A stretch of DNA of 64,000 bases from Hymenobacter cavernae (GCF_014641455.1 NZ_BMHT01000006.1:186001-250000), one strand, 5' to 3'. Positions 56,390-64,000 are shown, counted from the first letter of the stretch. A program made the numbers and translations. The notes: a model not told the origin generated them from the letters alone.

Positions 56390-59053
56390 CTATTTCCCGA
56401 GCGAAATCATGTTCGTCAGCAGCCGATACGCGCCGGGCACGCCGGCCGGCAGCTCCCGGAAGAACGACAGCCCCGTGTAGATGTAGTGGCCTTTGCCGTA
56501 ATCGGCGACGAGGATGGCGCTTTCCTTGGGCTTTTCGTTGGGGTCGTGGCTGCTGATGATGGTCTGGTACTTCTCGTCCCACTGGCTCGGGTAGTAGAGG
56601 CCTTGCTCCTGCACCCAACCTTCAAAGTCCTTGGCGCTGATCTTATTCGGCGCGTTCAGCAGCGGGTGCTGGGGCTTGAGGAAGGTGACGGGCGCGTTTT
56701 CCACCGTCACGCGGTCGGTGGAGAGCGTGAAGGGGTATGGCCCGATTTGGGGCATCACGGTACCGCGGTTCACTACGTATTCCACGACGAGGTTGCCGCC
56801 GTCCTTCACATAGTCGAGCAGAATGGGCTGGAGCACTTTCAGGCGGTCGAGCACGTTGTAAGCCCGCACGCCGAGCAGCACGGCATCGAAGCGGCGCAGG
56901 TTTTCGGGCGTAATGTCGCTTTCCTTGAGCAGCGTGACGGTGTAGCCCACCTGGCGCAGCGCATCGGGCACTTCGTCGCCGGCGCCCATGAGGTAGCCGA
57001 TCTGCTGGCCTTTGCGCTTCAGATCCACTTTCACCAGCGGAGCTACAGCTTCGGGGAAAAGCGTTTGGGTCGGGATGTGGTTGTAGGCAATGGTCTGGAT
57101 GCCACGCGAATATTGCTGCCCATCCACGGTAGCCACGGCGCGGAGCTGCCCCACACTTTCCTGGTTGCCCGTAGGCTGCACCTGAAACTGAATGGTTCGC
57201 TCCTGGTCTTTTGTAGCTAGGTCGAAGCTAGCCGATGCGGGCTCCGATTTCCAGCCAGCCGGCAATGCTAAAGCTAGGGTACCGCGCACACCATCCCGCC
57301 CGGCGCGCACCGTGACTGGAACGGTTTTCGGCTGATTTTCGGAGAAGACGTACGCTTTGCCGCCGATGTTCACGGCGACGGTTGGTACCACAGCTAGCGG
57401 CTGGTACAGTTCGCCTTGCACGGGGTCAACGTGCTTATATTGGACGGGGACAAATATTGGGTTAGTAGCATCTCTTTTTAAGAGAACAGCTAGTCCCGCT
57501 ACTGGTGCGTTTTCTGGGGAACCTATTATTTCACGTCCTGGCACTACCTCATCACGAGTAGGCTCTTCTTGCTTGCGTTTAACTTTTCTACGTCTAGTTT
57601 CTTTAGGATTACTAGGCATTGCTTGCGGCAGTGCCGATAAAGGCGGATAAATAGTAAATCCTTGGCGGCCTACAGTAACAAAGTCAGGTATTTTATACAT
57701 ACCAATTGCACCTTTCTCACGCAACCAGTATGGCTCTGTTACAGGGATTATAGAACCTATTTTCCCATGTATAGCTATTCGCCGACTTCTCCCAGGCTCT
57801 ATTACAAGCGGTGATTGAAATGCTGTGTCAGCCTCCAATCCCCTCATAGAAATCACGGAATAGACTTCCTCAACGGCATCGGAACGATTTACAATATCCA
57901 AGTATACCGTAATAGGTTGCCCTGCTACACTTGTTGCCTCAGTTGCAGTAGCTTCTATGAAAAGTCCAGTGGCAGCCTGCAACAGCTCATTAATCTCTGT
58001 TAGTTTCTGCTGTTCCCAAAAATGGGATGTTAACTCATCCTGTTTCGTAGCATCTACTGCTAGAAGCTTCACCACCTCATCCCGCACCTTCATTAACCCC
58101 GTCACACTTGCTGACGGATTTGCCGGGTCATACTTCTTAATAACATCCTCAATCAACTTACCCACAGCCGCGCCGCCCGGCACGCGGTTCCACGTCATAT
58201 CCACGCCTTCAAACGGATCTTTCGCAGCCTTCTCTCCTTTCACGGGCTGAAAGTATTCCAGTGCCTCGCCCCGCTGCGCGGCCGAGCCAAAGCCCTGGCT
58301 TTTGTGATTGGAGCGACTGGTAGCCGCAATTTCGCCGTAGCTCTGACCTAGGAAGGCATTATAGCCGCCCGCATCCACGCTGAGGTAGCCGGCCATCGAT
58401 TCGCCGGGCTTCACGAAGAAGCTGCCTGTATTCCAGAGCAGGCGCTTGGGCTGCCAGACTTGCACGTACTTCAGCTGCTCGGGGAAGCGCTTGGGGTCGC
58501 CGGCTGCGTCGAAGGCTTCGGCAGCCAGGATGGCGGAAGCCGTGTGGTGGCCGTGGCCCGCGCGAGCATCAGGAGGGAAGCGGGTGATGAGCACGTCGGG
58601 GCGGCGCTGGCGGATGACCCACACCATGTCGGCAAGCACCTGCTCTTTATCCCAGATGGTGAAGGTTTCCTCGGCCGTTTTCGAGAAGCCGAAATCGTTG
58701 GCGCGCGTGAAAAACTGCCGGCCGCCATCGGTGCGGCGAGCTGCCAGCAGCTCTTGGGTGCGAATGACCCCTAGCTGCTCCCGGATTTCCGGGCCGATAA
58801 GATTTTGACCACCGTCGCCACGGGTGCAAGCCAGGTAGCCGGTTTCGAGCAGGCGACCGTTGGCCATGTAGGCAATCAGGCGCGTGTTTTCGTCGTCGGG
58901 GTGAGCCGCGATGTAGAGCACCGAACCGAGCACATTAAGCTTGCGCAAACCTAGGGCAATATCGGCGGCGGTGTAGTGTTTAGGGGTTTGGGCGTGGCTG
59001 AGAAGCGGCAGCAGCAAGCAGAGCAACGCAGCCCGGAAATTAGAAAGACGCAT
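56390..59053 (-). CDS. PIG-L deacetylase with C-terminal amidotransferase-like domain
   Basis: An 887-residue exported protein. Signal (MRLSNFRAALLCLLLPLLSHA), then a PIG-L/LmbE domain: AAHPDDE at 49-55 (metal ligands His, Asp, Asp), then RFPPDARAGHGHHTASA with the third His. Middle segments are beta-rich. The end (LRRFDAVLLGVRAYN, then YVKDGGNLVVEYVVN) resembles a ThuA/GATase-like fold. It may de-N-acetylate a sugar; substrate unknown. The middle (about 57430-58150) is visibly AT-richer, an oddity within one reading frame. The ATG at 59053 gives the signal peptide. Confidence 0.85.
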   Translation of the reverse strand: MRLSNFRAALLCLLLPLLSHAQTPKHYTAADIALGLRKLNVLGSVLYIAAHPDDENTRLIAYMANGRLLETGYLACTRGDGGQNLIGPEIREQLGVIRTQELLAARRTDGGRQFFTRANDFGFSKTAEETFTIWDKEQVLADMVWVIRQRRPDVLITRFPPDARAGHGHHTASAILAAEAFDAAGDPKRFPEQLKYVQVWQPKRLLWNTGSFFVKPGESMAGYLSVDAGGYNAFLGQSYGEIAATSRSNHKSQGFGSAAQRGEALEYFQPVKGEKAAKDPFEGVDMTWNRVPGGAAVGKLIEDVIKKYDPANPSASVTGLMKVRDEVVKLLAVDATKQDELTSHFWEQQKLTEINELLQAATGLFIEATATEATSVAGQPITVYLDIVNRSDAVEEVYSVISMRGLEADTAFQSPLVIEPGRSRRIAIHGKIGSIIPVTEPYWLREKGAIGMYKIPDFVTVGRQGFTIYPPLSALPQAMPSNPKETRRRKVKRKQEEPTRDEVVPGREIIGSPENAPVAGLAVLLKRDATNPIFVPVQYKHVDPVQGELYQPLAVVPTVAVNIGGKAYVFSENQPKTVPVTVRAGRDGVRGTLALALPAGWKSEPASASFDLATKDQERTIQFQVQPTGNQESVGQLRAVATVDGQQYSRGIQTIAYNHIPTQTLFPEAVAPLVKVDLKRKGQQIGYLMGAGDEVPDALRQVGYTVTLLKESDITPENLRRFDAVLLGVRAYNVLDRLKVLQPILLDYVKDGGNLVVEYVVNRGTVMPQIGPYPFTLSTDRVTVENAPVTFLKPQHPLLNAPNKISAKDFEGWVQEQGLYYPSQWDEKYQTIISSHDPNEKPKESAILVADYGKGHYIYTGLSFFRELPAGVPGAYRLLTNMISLGK

Positions 59054-59076
59054 GCGGACAGCAGAAATGGAACGGG

Positions 59077-59084
59077 TAAAGATA
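59077..59084 (-). promoter_or_regulatory. Predicted -7 element TATCTTTA
   Basis: The minus-strand octamer is one base off TAnnTTTG, 23 bases before the ATG of the PIG-L gene at 59053. Confidence 0.4.
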
Positions 59085-59312
59085 CACGGCGCGCCCAGAG
59101 GTTGCGGCAGCTTGCCGTACTTGTTGCACAAGCCTAGTACCTTTGGGCTTACTAAGTTGGTTTCGCTACAAATTGATAAGCGGTTTTGCAACGTTTGGTT
59201 TGCGCTGCTGTCGTTGATCTGATTTTCCTATCGCCCTTTCAGGCGCCGCGGCCGAATCTTCCGCCCCGTTTTTGTGTTCTTCCCCCTATCTTCTCAATCG
59301 CATCCTTTTTCA

Positions 59313-60944
59313 ATGCATTTTTCCGTTCGTCCGGGGTTTGCTTTCTTGCTAGCATCGCTGCTCCAGTCTGCTACTGGCTTTGCGCAAACGCCTGCCCCCG
59401 CTCCCACTCCCGCGGACGCCCAGTCGCAGCAGTGGTTTCACCTTGATTTTCAGAAAGACGCCGCCGTGGGCATCAGCACGCAGCGCACTTATCAGGAGCT
59501 GCTCAAAAACCGCAAGCCTACGCCGGTCATCGTGGCCGTGATTGATGGCGGCGTGGATACAGCCCACCAGGACCTGCGCCGCGTAATGTGGAAAAACCCC
59601 AAGGAAATTGCCGGCAACGGACAGGACGACGACCACAACGGCTTCGTGGATGACGTGTACGGCTGGAACTTCCTGGGTGCCAAAGACGGCCGCAACGTCG
59701 ACATCGATACCTACGAGGACACGCGCCTGATGGCCAAGCTGCAACCTTTGTACGAAGGCAAAACCCGCACTTCGGTGCCAACCGCCAAGCGCGAGGAGTT
59801 TGACCTGTACACGCAGGTGAAGAAAACCTACCAGGAGAAGCTCGACGAAAACACCAAGCAGGCCCAGCAGATCGGGCAGCTTTACGAGCAGACGGAACAA
59901 GTCGTGACGCAGGTGAAGCAGGCCCTGAACGTGCAGCGCCTCGATACGGCCACCCTGCACCATCCGCCCACGTCGAACCCGGCTCTGCTTGAGGTTAGCC
60001 AGCAGCTTTACCAGGGCATCACGACCATGGGCTTTGCCGACGCGGAAAGCGTGGTGGCGGAGATGAAGAAAGCCGCCGAACACGGCAAAACCGGCCTCGA
60101 CTACTCGCTCAACCTCAAGTACAACCCGCGCGAAATCATCGGCGACAACCCCGAGAACACCAAGGACCGCGCCTACGGCAATAAAGACGTGACCGGCCCC
60201 GACCCCGAGCACGGCACGCACGTAGCCGGCATCATCGCCGCCGACCGCGACAACAACCTAGGTGTGCAGGGGGTGGCCGGCTCGGTGCGCATCATGGCCG
60301 TGCGCGCCGTGCCCAACGGCGACGAGCACGACAAGGACATTGCCAACGCCATCCGCTACGCCGTGGATAATGGCGCGCAGATCATCAACATGAGCTTCGG
60401 CAAGTACTACTCGCCCCAGCGCCCGGCCGTGGAAGAAGCCATTCGCTACGCCGGCACGAAAGGCGTGCTGCTGGTACACTCGGCTGGCAACGAAAACAAG
60501 GATCTGGACGTGGAAACGCAGTATCCGTCGCCGCGCTTCCTGGATGGCAAAACCATCCCGAACATGATTACGGTGGGTGCTTCGGCCCGCCAGGACGACG
60601 AAAAGCTAGCTGCCGAATTCTCGAACTACGGCAAGCGCACCGTGGATGTGTTTGCGCCCGGCGTGAACATCTACTCGACCCTGCCCGGCAACAAATACGG
60701 CAACGAAAGCGGCACCAGTATGGCCGGCCCGGTCGTGTCGGGCATTGCCGCCGTGCTGAAGTCATACTTCCCCAAGCTCACGCCCGTCGATCTGAAGCGC
60801 ATCATTCAGCAGTCGGCCGTGCCGTATCACACGCAGGTTTTCAAGCCCGGCACCCAGACCAAGGTGCCGTTTGATCAGCTGTCGAACACGGGCGGCGTAG
60901 TGAACCTGTACCGCGCCGTGCAGCTGGCGCAGCAGCAGCCGTAA
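59313..60944 (+). CDS. S8 family (subtilisin-like) peptidase
   Basis: A 543-residue exported protease. Signal peptide (through TGFAQ). The catalytic triad is complete: D78 in VAVIDGGVD, H300 in HGTHVAG, S469 in GTSMAGP; AGNEN (391-395) holds the oxyanion Asn. Between the Asp and His motifs are over 200 residues, far more than in usual subtilisins, mostly charged helix (TQVKKTYQEKLDENTKQAQQ). No T9SS tail is seen. It is probably periplasmic or outer-membrane. The ATG at 59313 is chosen; TACCTTTG at 59138 is a possible far promoter. Confidence 0.92.
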   Translation: MHFSVRPGFAFLLASLLQSATGFAQTPAPAPTPADAQSQQWFHLDFQKDAAVGISTQRTYQELLKNRKPTPVIVAVIDGGVDTAHQDLRRVMWKNPKEIAGNGQDDDHNGFVDDVYGWNFLGAKDGRNVDIDTYEDTRLMAKLQPLYEGKTRTSVPTAKREEFDLYTQVKKTYQEKLDENTKQAQQIGQLYEQTEQVVTQVKQALNVQRLDTATLHHPPTSNPALLEVSQQLYQGITTMGFADAESVVAEMKKAAEHGKTGLDYSLNLKYNPREIIGDNPENTKDRAYGNKDVTGPDPEHGTHVAGIIAADRDNNLGVQGVAGSVRIMAVRAVPNGDEHDKDIANAIRYAVDNGAQIINMSFGKYYSPQRPAVEEAIRYAGTKGVLLVHSAGNENKDLDVETQYPSPRFLDGKTIPNMITVGASARQDDEKLAAEFSNYGKRTVDVFAPGVNIYSTLPGNKYGNESGTSMAGPVVSGIAAVLKSYFPKLTPVDLKRIIQQSAVPYHTQVFKPGTQTKVPFDQLSNTGGVVNLYRAVQLAQQQP

Positions 60945-60960
60945 GGCTACTTGAACGCGC

Positions 60961-61078
60961 AAGAACCGATGTAGAGACGCAAGATTTTGCGTCTTGCCGT
61001 TGAACGATACCTTACCAGCAAATTGGTACTGATTGTTCAACGCCGAGACGCAAAATATTGCGTCTCTACATCGGTTCT
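60961..61078. repeat. Inverted repeat element, TAGAGACGCA family, copy 3
   Basis: AGAACCGATGTAGAGACGCA pairs exactly with TGCGTCTCTACATCGGTTCT. The inner stem is AGACGCAAGATTTTGCGTCT, changed from AGACGCGAAGTGTCGCGTCT of copies 1 and 2 on both sides, so pairing is kept. The spacer again has GTTCAACG. Confidence 0.9.
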
Positions 61079-61133
61079 GGCTTCTTCCTATTTAGTTGGC
61101 TCAGGCCAAAGCTAGGTCTACACTTTTGCCTTC

Positions 61134-61955
61134 ATGCCCTCTCTTACCCTCTCCGACCTCTACATCTATCCCGTTAAATCCCTCGGCGGCATCCGCCTGA
61201 CGGAAGCCGCCGTGGAGCCCCGCGGCCTGCGCTACGACCGCCGTTGGCTGATTGTAAATGCGCGCAACCAGTTTATGACCCAGCGCCAGAACGCCGAAAT
61301 GGCGCTGCTCGACGTGCATCCGGCCTACAACGGTTTTCTGCTTACGCACCGGCAACGCCCCGACCTGCTGCCCCTGTACGTGCCCTTCGAAGCCAGCCCT
61401 GAGCGGACGCTCTTCGTGACCATCTGGGATGATATGGTGTTTGCCTGGCGCGGCGCACCGGCCGCCGACGAGTGGCTGACGGAGGCCCTGGGGCAGCCCT
61501 GCAAGCTGGTGTACATGTCGGATATGGTGCGGCGCGACGTGGAGCCGGACTGGAACCCGAAGGGCACGCTGGTGAGCTTCGCCGATGGCTACCCGTTTCT
61601 GCTGATCGGCCAATCGTCATTGGATGAGCTAAATACGCGCTTGGTGCAGCCCGTCCCGATGAACCGCTTCCGGCCCAATCTGGTGTTTACGGGCGGCGAC
61701 GCCTACGCCGAAGACACCTGGAGCGATTTTCAGATCGGCGACCTAGGTTTTCGGGCGGTGCGCGCCTGCGGCCGTTGCGTCGTGACGACCATCGACCAGC
61801 AAACAGGTGCGAAAAACGGCCAAAGCGAGCCGCTCCGCACGATGGCCAGCTACCGCACCGTAGGGAAACACGTCATGTTTGGCCAAAACGTAACCGGCCC
61901 CGGCCGCGGCGTGCTGCACGTTGGCGATGCCGTGTCGGTGCTTAGCTACAAGTAA
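61134..61955 (+). CDS. MOSC-domain protein with N-terminal beta-barrel
   Basis: A 273-residue protein. The N-terminal barrel domain is SDLYIYPVKSLGGIRLTEAAV, GLRYDRRWLIVNARNQFMTQR. The MOSC part has NPKGTLVSFADGYPFLLIGQSSLDELN, PMNRFRPNLVFTGGDAYAEDTW and RACGRCVVTTID with the conserved Cys. Such proteins (YcbX, mARC-type) bind molybdenum cofactor and reduce N-hydroxylated compounds. Full length. The ferredoxin domain of YcbX is absent, so an electron partner would be needed. Confidence 0.93.
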   Translation: MPSLTLSDLYIYPVKSLGGIRLTEAAVEPRGLRYDRRWLIVNARNQFMTQRQNAEMALLDVHPAYNGFLLTHRQRPDLLPLYVPFEASPERTLFVTIWDDMVFAWRGAPAADEWLTEALGQPCKLVYMSDMVRRDVEPDWNPKGTLVSFADGYPFLLIGQSSLDELNTRLVQPVPMNRFRPNLVFTGGDAYAEDTWSDFQIGDLGFRAVRACGRCVVTTIDQQTGAKNGQSEPLRTMASYRTVGKHVMFGQNVTGPGRGVLHVGDAVSVLSYK

Positions 61956-61960
61956 CCCGG

Positions 61961-62052
61961 AGGAACGCGCCACGGCGCGTTCGGCGTTGCACGACTATAC
62001 TGCGCAACCTAGGCAGGCAACCCAAACGCCGAACGCGCCGTGGCGCGTTCCT
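61961..62052. repeat. Inverted repeat, GGAACGCGCC family, CCTAGG near the centre
   Basis: AGGAACGCGCCACGGCGCGT and continuing TCGGCGTT pairs with its complement ending at 62052. Between the arms lie CGCAACCTAGGCAGGCAAC. The arm core equals the short element at 53531-53560. Confidence 0.92.
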
Positions 62053-62064
62053 ACCTCTATTCCC

Positions 62065-62733
62065 ATGGACCTTCCCTTCCTCCTCGACTTTCTTCGCAAC
62101 CTGGCCGCCAATAACAACAAAGTCTGGATGGACGCCAACCGCGCCGACTACCATCGTGCGCGTGCCACGTTCACCGCGCTGATTCAGGAGGTTCTGCACG
62201 GCTTGCAGCGCTTCGATCCGGACTTGCAAGGCATCACGCCCTCTGATTCCATGTTTCGGATCAACAAAAATGACCGTTTTCGGCAGAGCGGCGAGCCGTA
62301 TAAAAACCGAATGGGCGCCGGCATGAGCCGCGGTGGGCGACATTCGCCGTGGGCCGGCTATTACCTGGCTGTGGAGCCGAACGGCCAAACGCTGGTCGGG
62401 GCCGGCAAATGGCGTCCGGAATCAACCGGCTTGGCCCGCATCCGGCAGGAAATTCACTACAACGGCGTTGAGTTTCAGGCGCTGCGCGAGGAACCTAGGT
62501 TGCTGCACTATTTCCCCGACGGCTTCGAAGGCGAGCGGCTCCAGCGCCCGCCCAAAGGCTACGACAAGAACGACCCCGACATCGAGTGGCTCAAGCTCAA
62601 AGACTTCTTCGTATCGCACTCCTTCTCCGATGCCGAGCTGCTGGCTCCCGATTTCACCCAGCGCGTGTTGGCTAGCTTCCAGGCCGCGCAGCCGCTCGTG
62701 AAGTTCCTGAATCGGGCTTTGGAGAGCGAGTAA
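62065..62733 (+). CDS. DUF2461 family protein
   Basis: A 222-residue protein. It has the DUF2461/TIGR02453 layout: LDFLRNLAANNNKVWMDANRADY at 7-29, SMFRINKNDRFRQSGEPYKNRMGAGMSRGG in the middle, GYYLAVEPNGQTLVGAGKWRPES, and LKDFFVSHSFSD near the end. Cytoplasmic, function unknown. The ATG at 62065 is chosen because it gives the conserved N-terminus and lies after the repeat. It is followed by a MITE-like element. Confidence 0.9.
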   Translation: MDLPFLLDFLRNLAANNNKVWMDANRADYHRARATFTALIQEVLHGLQRFDPDLQGITPSDSMFRINKNDRFRQSGEPYKNRMGAGMSRGGRHSPWAGYYLAVEPNGQTLVGAGKWRPESTGLARIRQEIHYNGVEFQALREEPRLLHYFPDGFEGERLQRPPKGYDKNDPDIEWLKLKDFFVSHSFSDAELLAPDFTQRVLASFQAAQPLVKFLNRALESE

Positions 62734-62760
62734 AGTGATTGACAGGCAAGTAAACATGTC

Positions 62761-62950
62761 TGTCATCCTGAGTTTGCATTCCGCGCATCAAGCGGTGTGA
62801 CCTCCCTCTGATACGCACAAAGTCCTATTTAAACCCAAAGCCCCTGATTAACCACCTAGGTTGATCAGGGGCTTTTCGGCTTTTAGAAAGTTTGTCGCTT
62901 CTCAGAGGAAGGTCCTTCACTCCGCTCTGCTACGTTCAGGATGAGAGACA
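62761..62950. repeat. MITE-like element, copy 2 (TGTCATCCTGAGT)
   Basis: Ends match copy 1 (56199-56386): TGTCATCCTGAG(T)TTGCATTCC and TTCACTCCGCT(C)TGCT(A)CGTTCAGGATGA. The centre differs and includes a terminator-like hairpin with ACCTAGGT at its turn (62840-62877). Confidence 0.8.
62840..62877 (+). terminator. Terminator-like hairpin within the MITE-like element
   Basis: AAAGCCCCTGAT-TAACC-ACCTAGGTTG-ATCAGGGGCTTTT. The apex contains ACCTAGGT. It could end transcription of the DUF2461 gene. Confidence 0.65.
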
Positions 62951-62975
62951 GCAATACCGTTGATAACCAACCAAC

Positions 62976-63599
62976 TTAAAACAGCCCAAACAGCGTGCTG
63001 TTGATGCGGTCGATGATGGTACCTAGGTCCTCGGGGTTTTGCACGTAGTCGAGGTGGTTCACGTCGACGATGAGCAGCTTGCCGTACTTGTAGCTGCTGA
63101 TCCACTGCTCATAGTGGTCGTTCAGATTGCGCAGATACTCGATTTTGATGTTGTTTTCGTAGTCGCGGTTGCGCTTTTCAATCTGCTGAATCAGCTTGGG
63201 CAGGTCGGCGCGCAGGTAGAGCAGCAGATCGGGCGGCGCCACCATGCTGATCATCGACTCAAACAGACCTAGGTAGTTCTGGTAGTCGCGCTCGGTCATC
63301 AGGCCCGACTGGTTCAGGTTGGCCGCGAAGATGTGGGCATCCTCATAGATGGTGCGGTCCTGAATAACGCCTTTGCCAGCGCTCTGTAACTTCTTGATAT
63401 GCTGCGTCTGGCGGAAGCGGCTGTTCAGGAAATATACCTGAAGATGAAACGCCCAGCGCGGCATATCATCGTAGAAATCCTTGAGATACGGGTTATGATC
63501 GACGTCTTCCAGGAAAACCTCCCAGTGGAAGTGGTGCGCTAATTTATTGGCCAGCGTAGTCTTGCCGGCCCCGATGTTGCCGACGATTGCAATGTGCAT
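62976..63599 (-). CDS. Deoxynucleoside kinase
   Basis: A 207-residue P-loop kinase. Walker A GNIGAGKTT (7-15), then FLEDVDHNPYLKDFYDDMPRWAFHLQVYFL, the DRT motif in QDRTIYEDAHIFA, and LLLYLRADLPKLIQQIEKRNRDYE (lid Arg). It phosphorylates deoxynucleosides (deoxyadenosine or deoxyguanosine type) with ATP in the salvage pathway. The start is the ATG at 63599; the longer frame adds no fold. TATTTTTG at 63629-63636 is a likely promoter. Confidence 0.92.
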   Translation of the reverse strand: MHIAIVGNIGAGKTTLANKLAHHFHWEVFLEDVDHNPYLKDFYDDMPRWAFHLQVYFLNSRFRQTQHIKKLQSAGKGVIQDRTIYEDAHIFAANLNQSGLMTERDYQNYLGLFESMISMVAPPDLLLYLRADLPKLIQQIEKRNRDYENNIKIEYLRNLNDHYEQWISSYKYGKLLIVDVNHLDYVQNPEDLGTIIDRINSTLFGLF

Positions 63600-63628
63600 G
63601 GGCGAAATAGGTAACTCAACGTGAGCCG

Positions 63629-63636
63629 CAAAAATA
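63629..63636 (-). promoter_or_regulatory. Predicted -7 element TATTTTTG
   Basis: It fits TAnnTTTG, 29 bases before the deoxynucleoside kinase ATG at 63599. Confidence 0.5.
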
Positions 63637-63763
63637 ACGCATCGGGCCAGAACGGCGGCCAATTACTTATCATCCTATTAAACCAAAGTATAGTATAATA
63701 AATCCTATCTTTTATTACATTAGATGAATGCCTTATATCGCTTATACTCATCATTATCGCTCG

Positions 63764-64000
63764 ATGCCTACCCAACCCTACCTTCTTTCTACCCTGCCCG
63801 ATATGCACGGGCAACTGCTCCTGGAATTTTGGCATTATAAAGCCGAGAAAGTGCTGTATGCCCGCTGGTTCGGCAACCTGACAGCAGAAGAAGTAGTGCG
63901 CGGCGCACAACAGGCTACGGCGCTACAGAGCTGGCTGCACTGCCCGCTCCTGCTCAACGACAAACACCAGTCGACCGGCGACTGGAGCGAGGCCATGATC
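63764..64000 (+). CDS. Hypothetical protein, cut by window edge
   Basis: 79 codons open to the right edge, from the ATG at 63764 (MPTQPYLLSTLPDMHG; an in-frame ATG at 63728 is also possible). It contains EFWHYKAEKVLYARWFGNLTAEEVVRGA and CPLLLNDKHQSTGDWSEAM. The pattern (two strands, then a helix, then LLNDK) is like small STAS/SpoIIAA-like proteins frequent in Hymenobacter, but this is only resemblance. Confidence 0.55.
   Translation, partial: MPTQPYLLSTLPDMHGQLLLEFWHYKAEKVLYARWFGNLTAEEVVRGAQQATALQSWLHCPLLLNDKHQSTGDWSEAMI

Noticed and set aside
9477-62950. CRISPR array
   Set aside because: The repeats are single inverted elements at separate places, without regular spacing or spacers, and no cas gene is present.
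1506-63278. CCTAGG as a DNA uptake sequence of the Neisseria or Pasteurellaceae type
   Set aside because: Those words are not palindromic, and no competence gene is in the window. The idea is not excluded, but nothing here supports it beyond frequency.

Overview
The window reads as a chromosomal segment of a Cytophagales-type Bacteroidota, most like Hymenobacter. Grounds: four proteins carry C-terminal type IX secretion (T9SS) sorting tails; promoters match the Bacteroidota -7 element TAnnTTTG with no clear Shine-Dalgarno sites; and several families are typical of the phylum (DUF6799-like, DUF2911, MarR/YceI pair, PIG-L with a C-terminal amidotransferase-like fold, kinase-only HldE/RfaE1). 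Base composition is well above 50% GC apart from a few AT-rich pockets. The genus is an inference from protein style, not from a search.

Layout. 1-5 kb: partial UPF0175 gene, VWA membrane protein, lipoprotein, RluE-like pseudouridine synthase overlapping an alpha/beta hydrolase. 5.4-13.8 kb: dnaK, a secreted protein, FAD monooxygenase, membrane-anchored EEP-family protein, MarC, a lower-GC lipoprotein, hemE, pentapeptide-repeat protein. 13.8-21 kb, mostly minus strand: heptose-7-phosphate kinase, aminotransferase, a large GT2 fusion, aspartate kinase, recR, clpS. 21-30.6 kb: yceI-marR unit, DUF6799-like protein, dipeptide epimerase, PA14/T9SS protein, dicarboxylate symporter, lipoproteins. 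30.7-40.7 kb: GAF protein, two PAP2 phosphatases flanking a tRNA-Leu(CAG), methyltransferase, M61 peptidase, Bax-inhibitor-1 protein, MBL hydrolase. 40.8-46.6 kb: a small glucuronoxylan unit (CE15 glucuronoyl esterase, then GH10 xylanase, both T9SS cargo) divergent from a sodium:solute symporter; two related 20-bp LacI-type operators lie between them. 46.6-64 kb: TonB-domain protein, MsbA-like ABC exporter, two YcxB-like paralogues, alpha/beta hydrolase, DUF2911 protein, second symporter with a tiny membrane partner, third PAP2 enzyme, PIG-L deacetylase, S8 peptidase, MOSC protein, DUF2461 protein, deoxynucleoside kinase, and a partial gene.

The most striking feature is not a gene. The octamer ACCTAGGT (core CCTAGG) recurs through the window: by hand about 77 CCTAGG and about 44 ACCTAGGT, against roughly 20 and 1 expected from base composition. 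It occurs in genes, mostly in frame as the Leu-Gly pair CTA-GGT, and between genes. It behaves like the highly iterated palindrome HIP1 of cyanobacteria. The gaps between genes also hold about 18 long inverted repeats in several families. Many carry CCTAGG or CTAGGT near the apex or edge, several overlap stop codons, and copies differ in ways that keep the stems paired. Two copies of about 190 bp look MITE-like. No phage, plasmid, transposase, CRISPR, rRNA or complete toxin-antitoxin system was seen.
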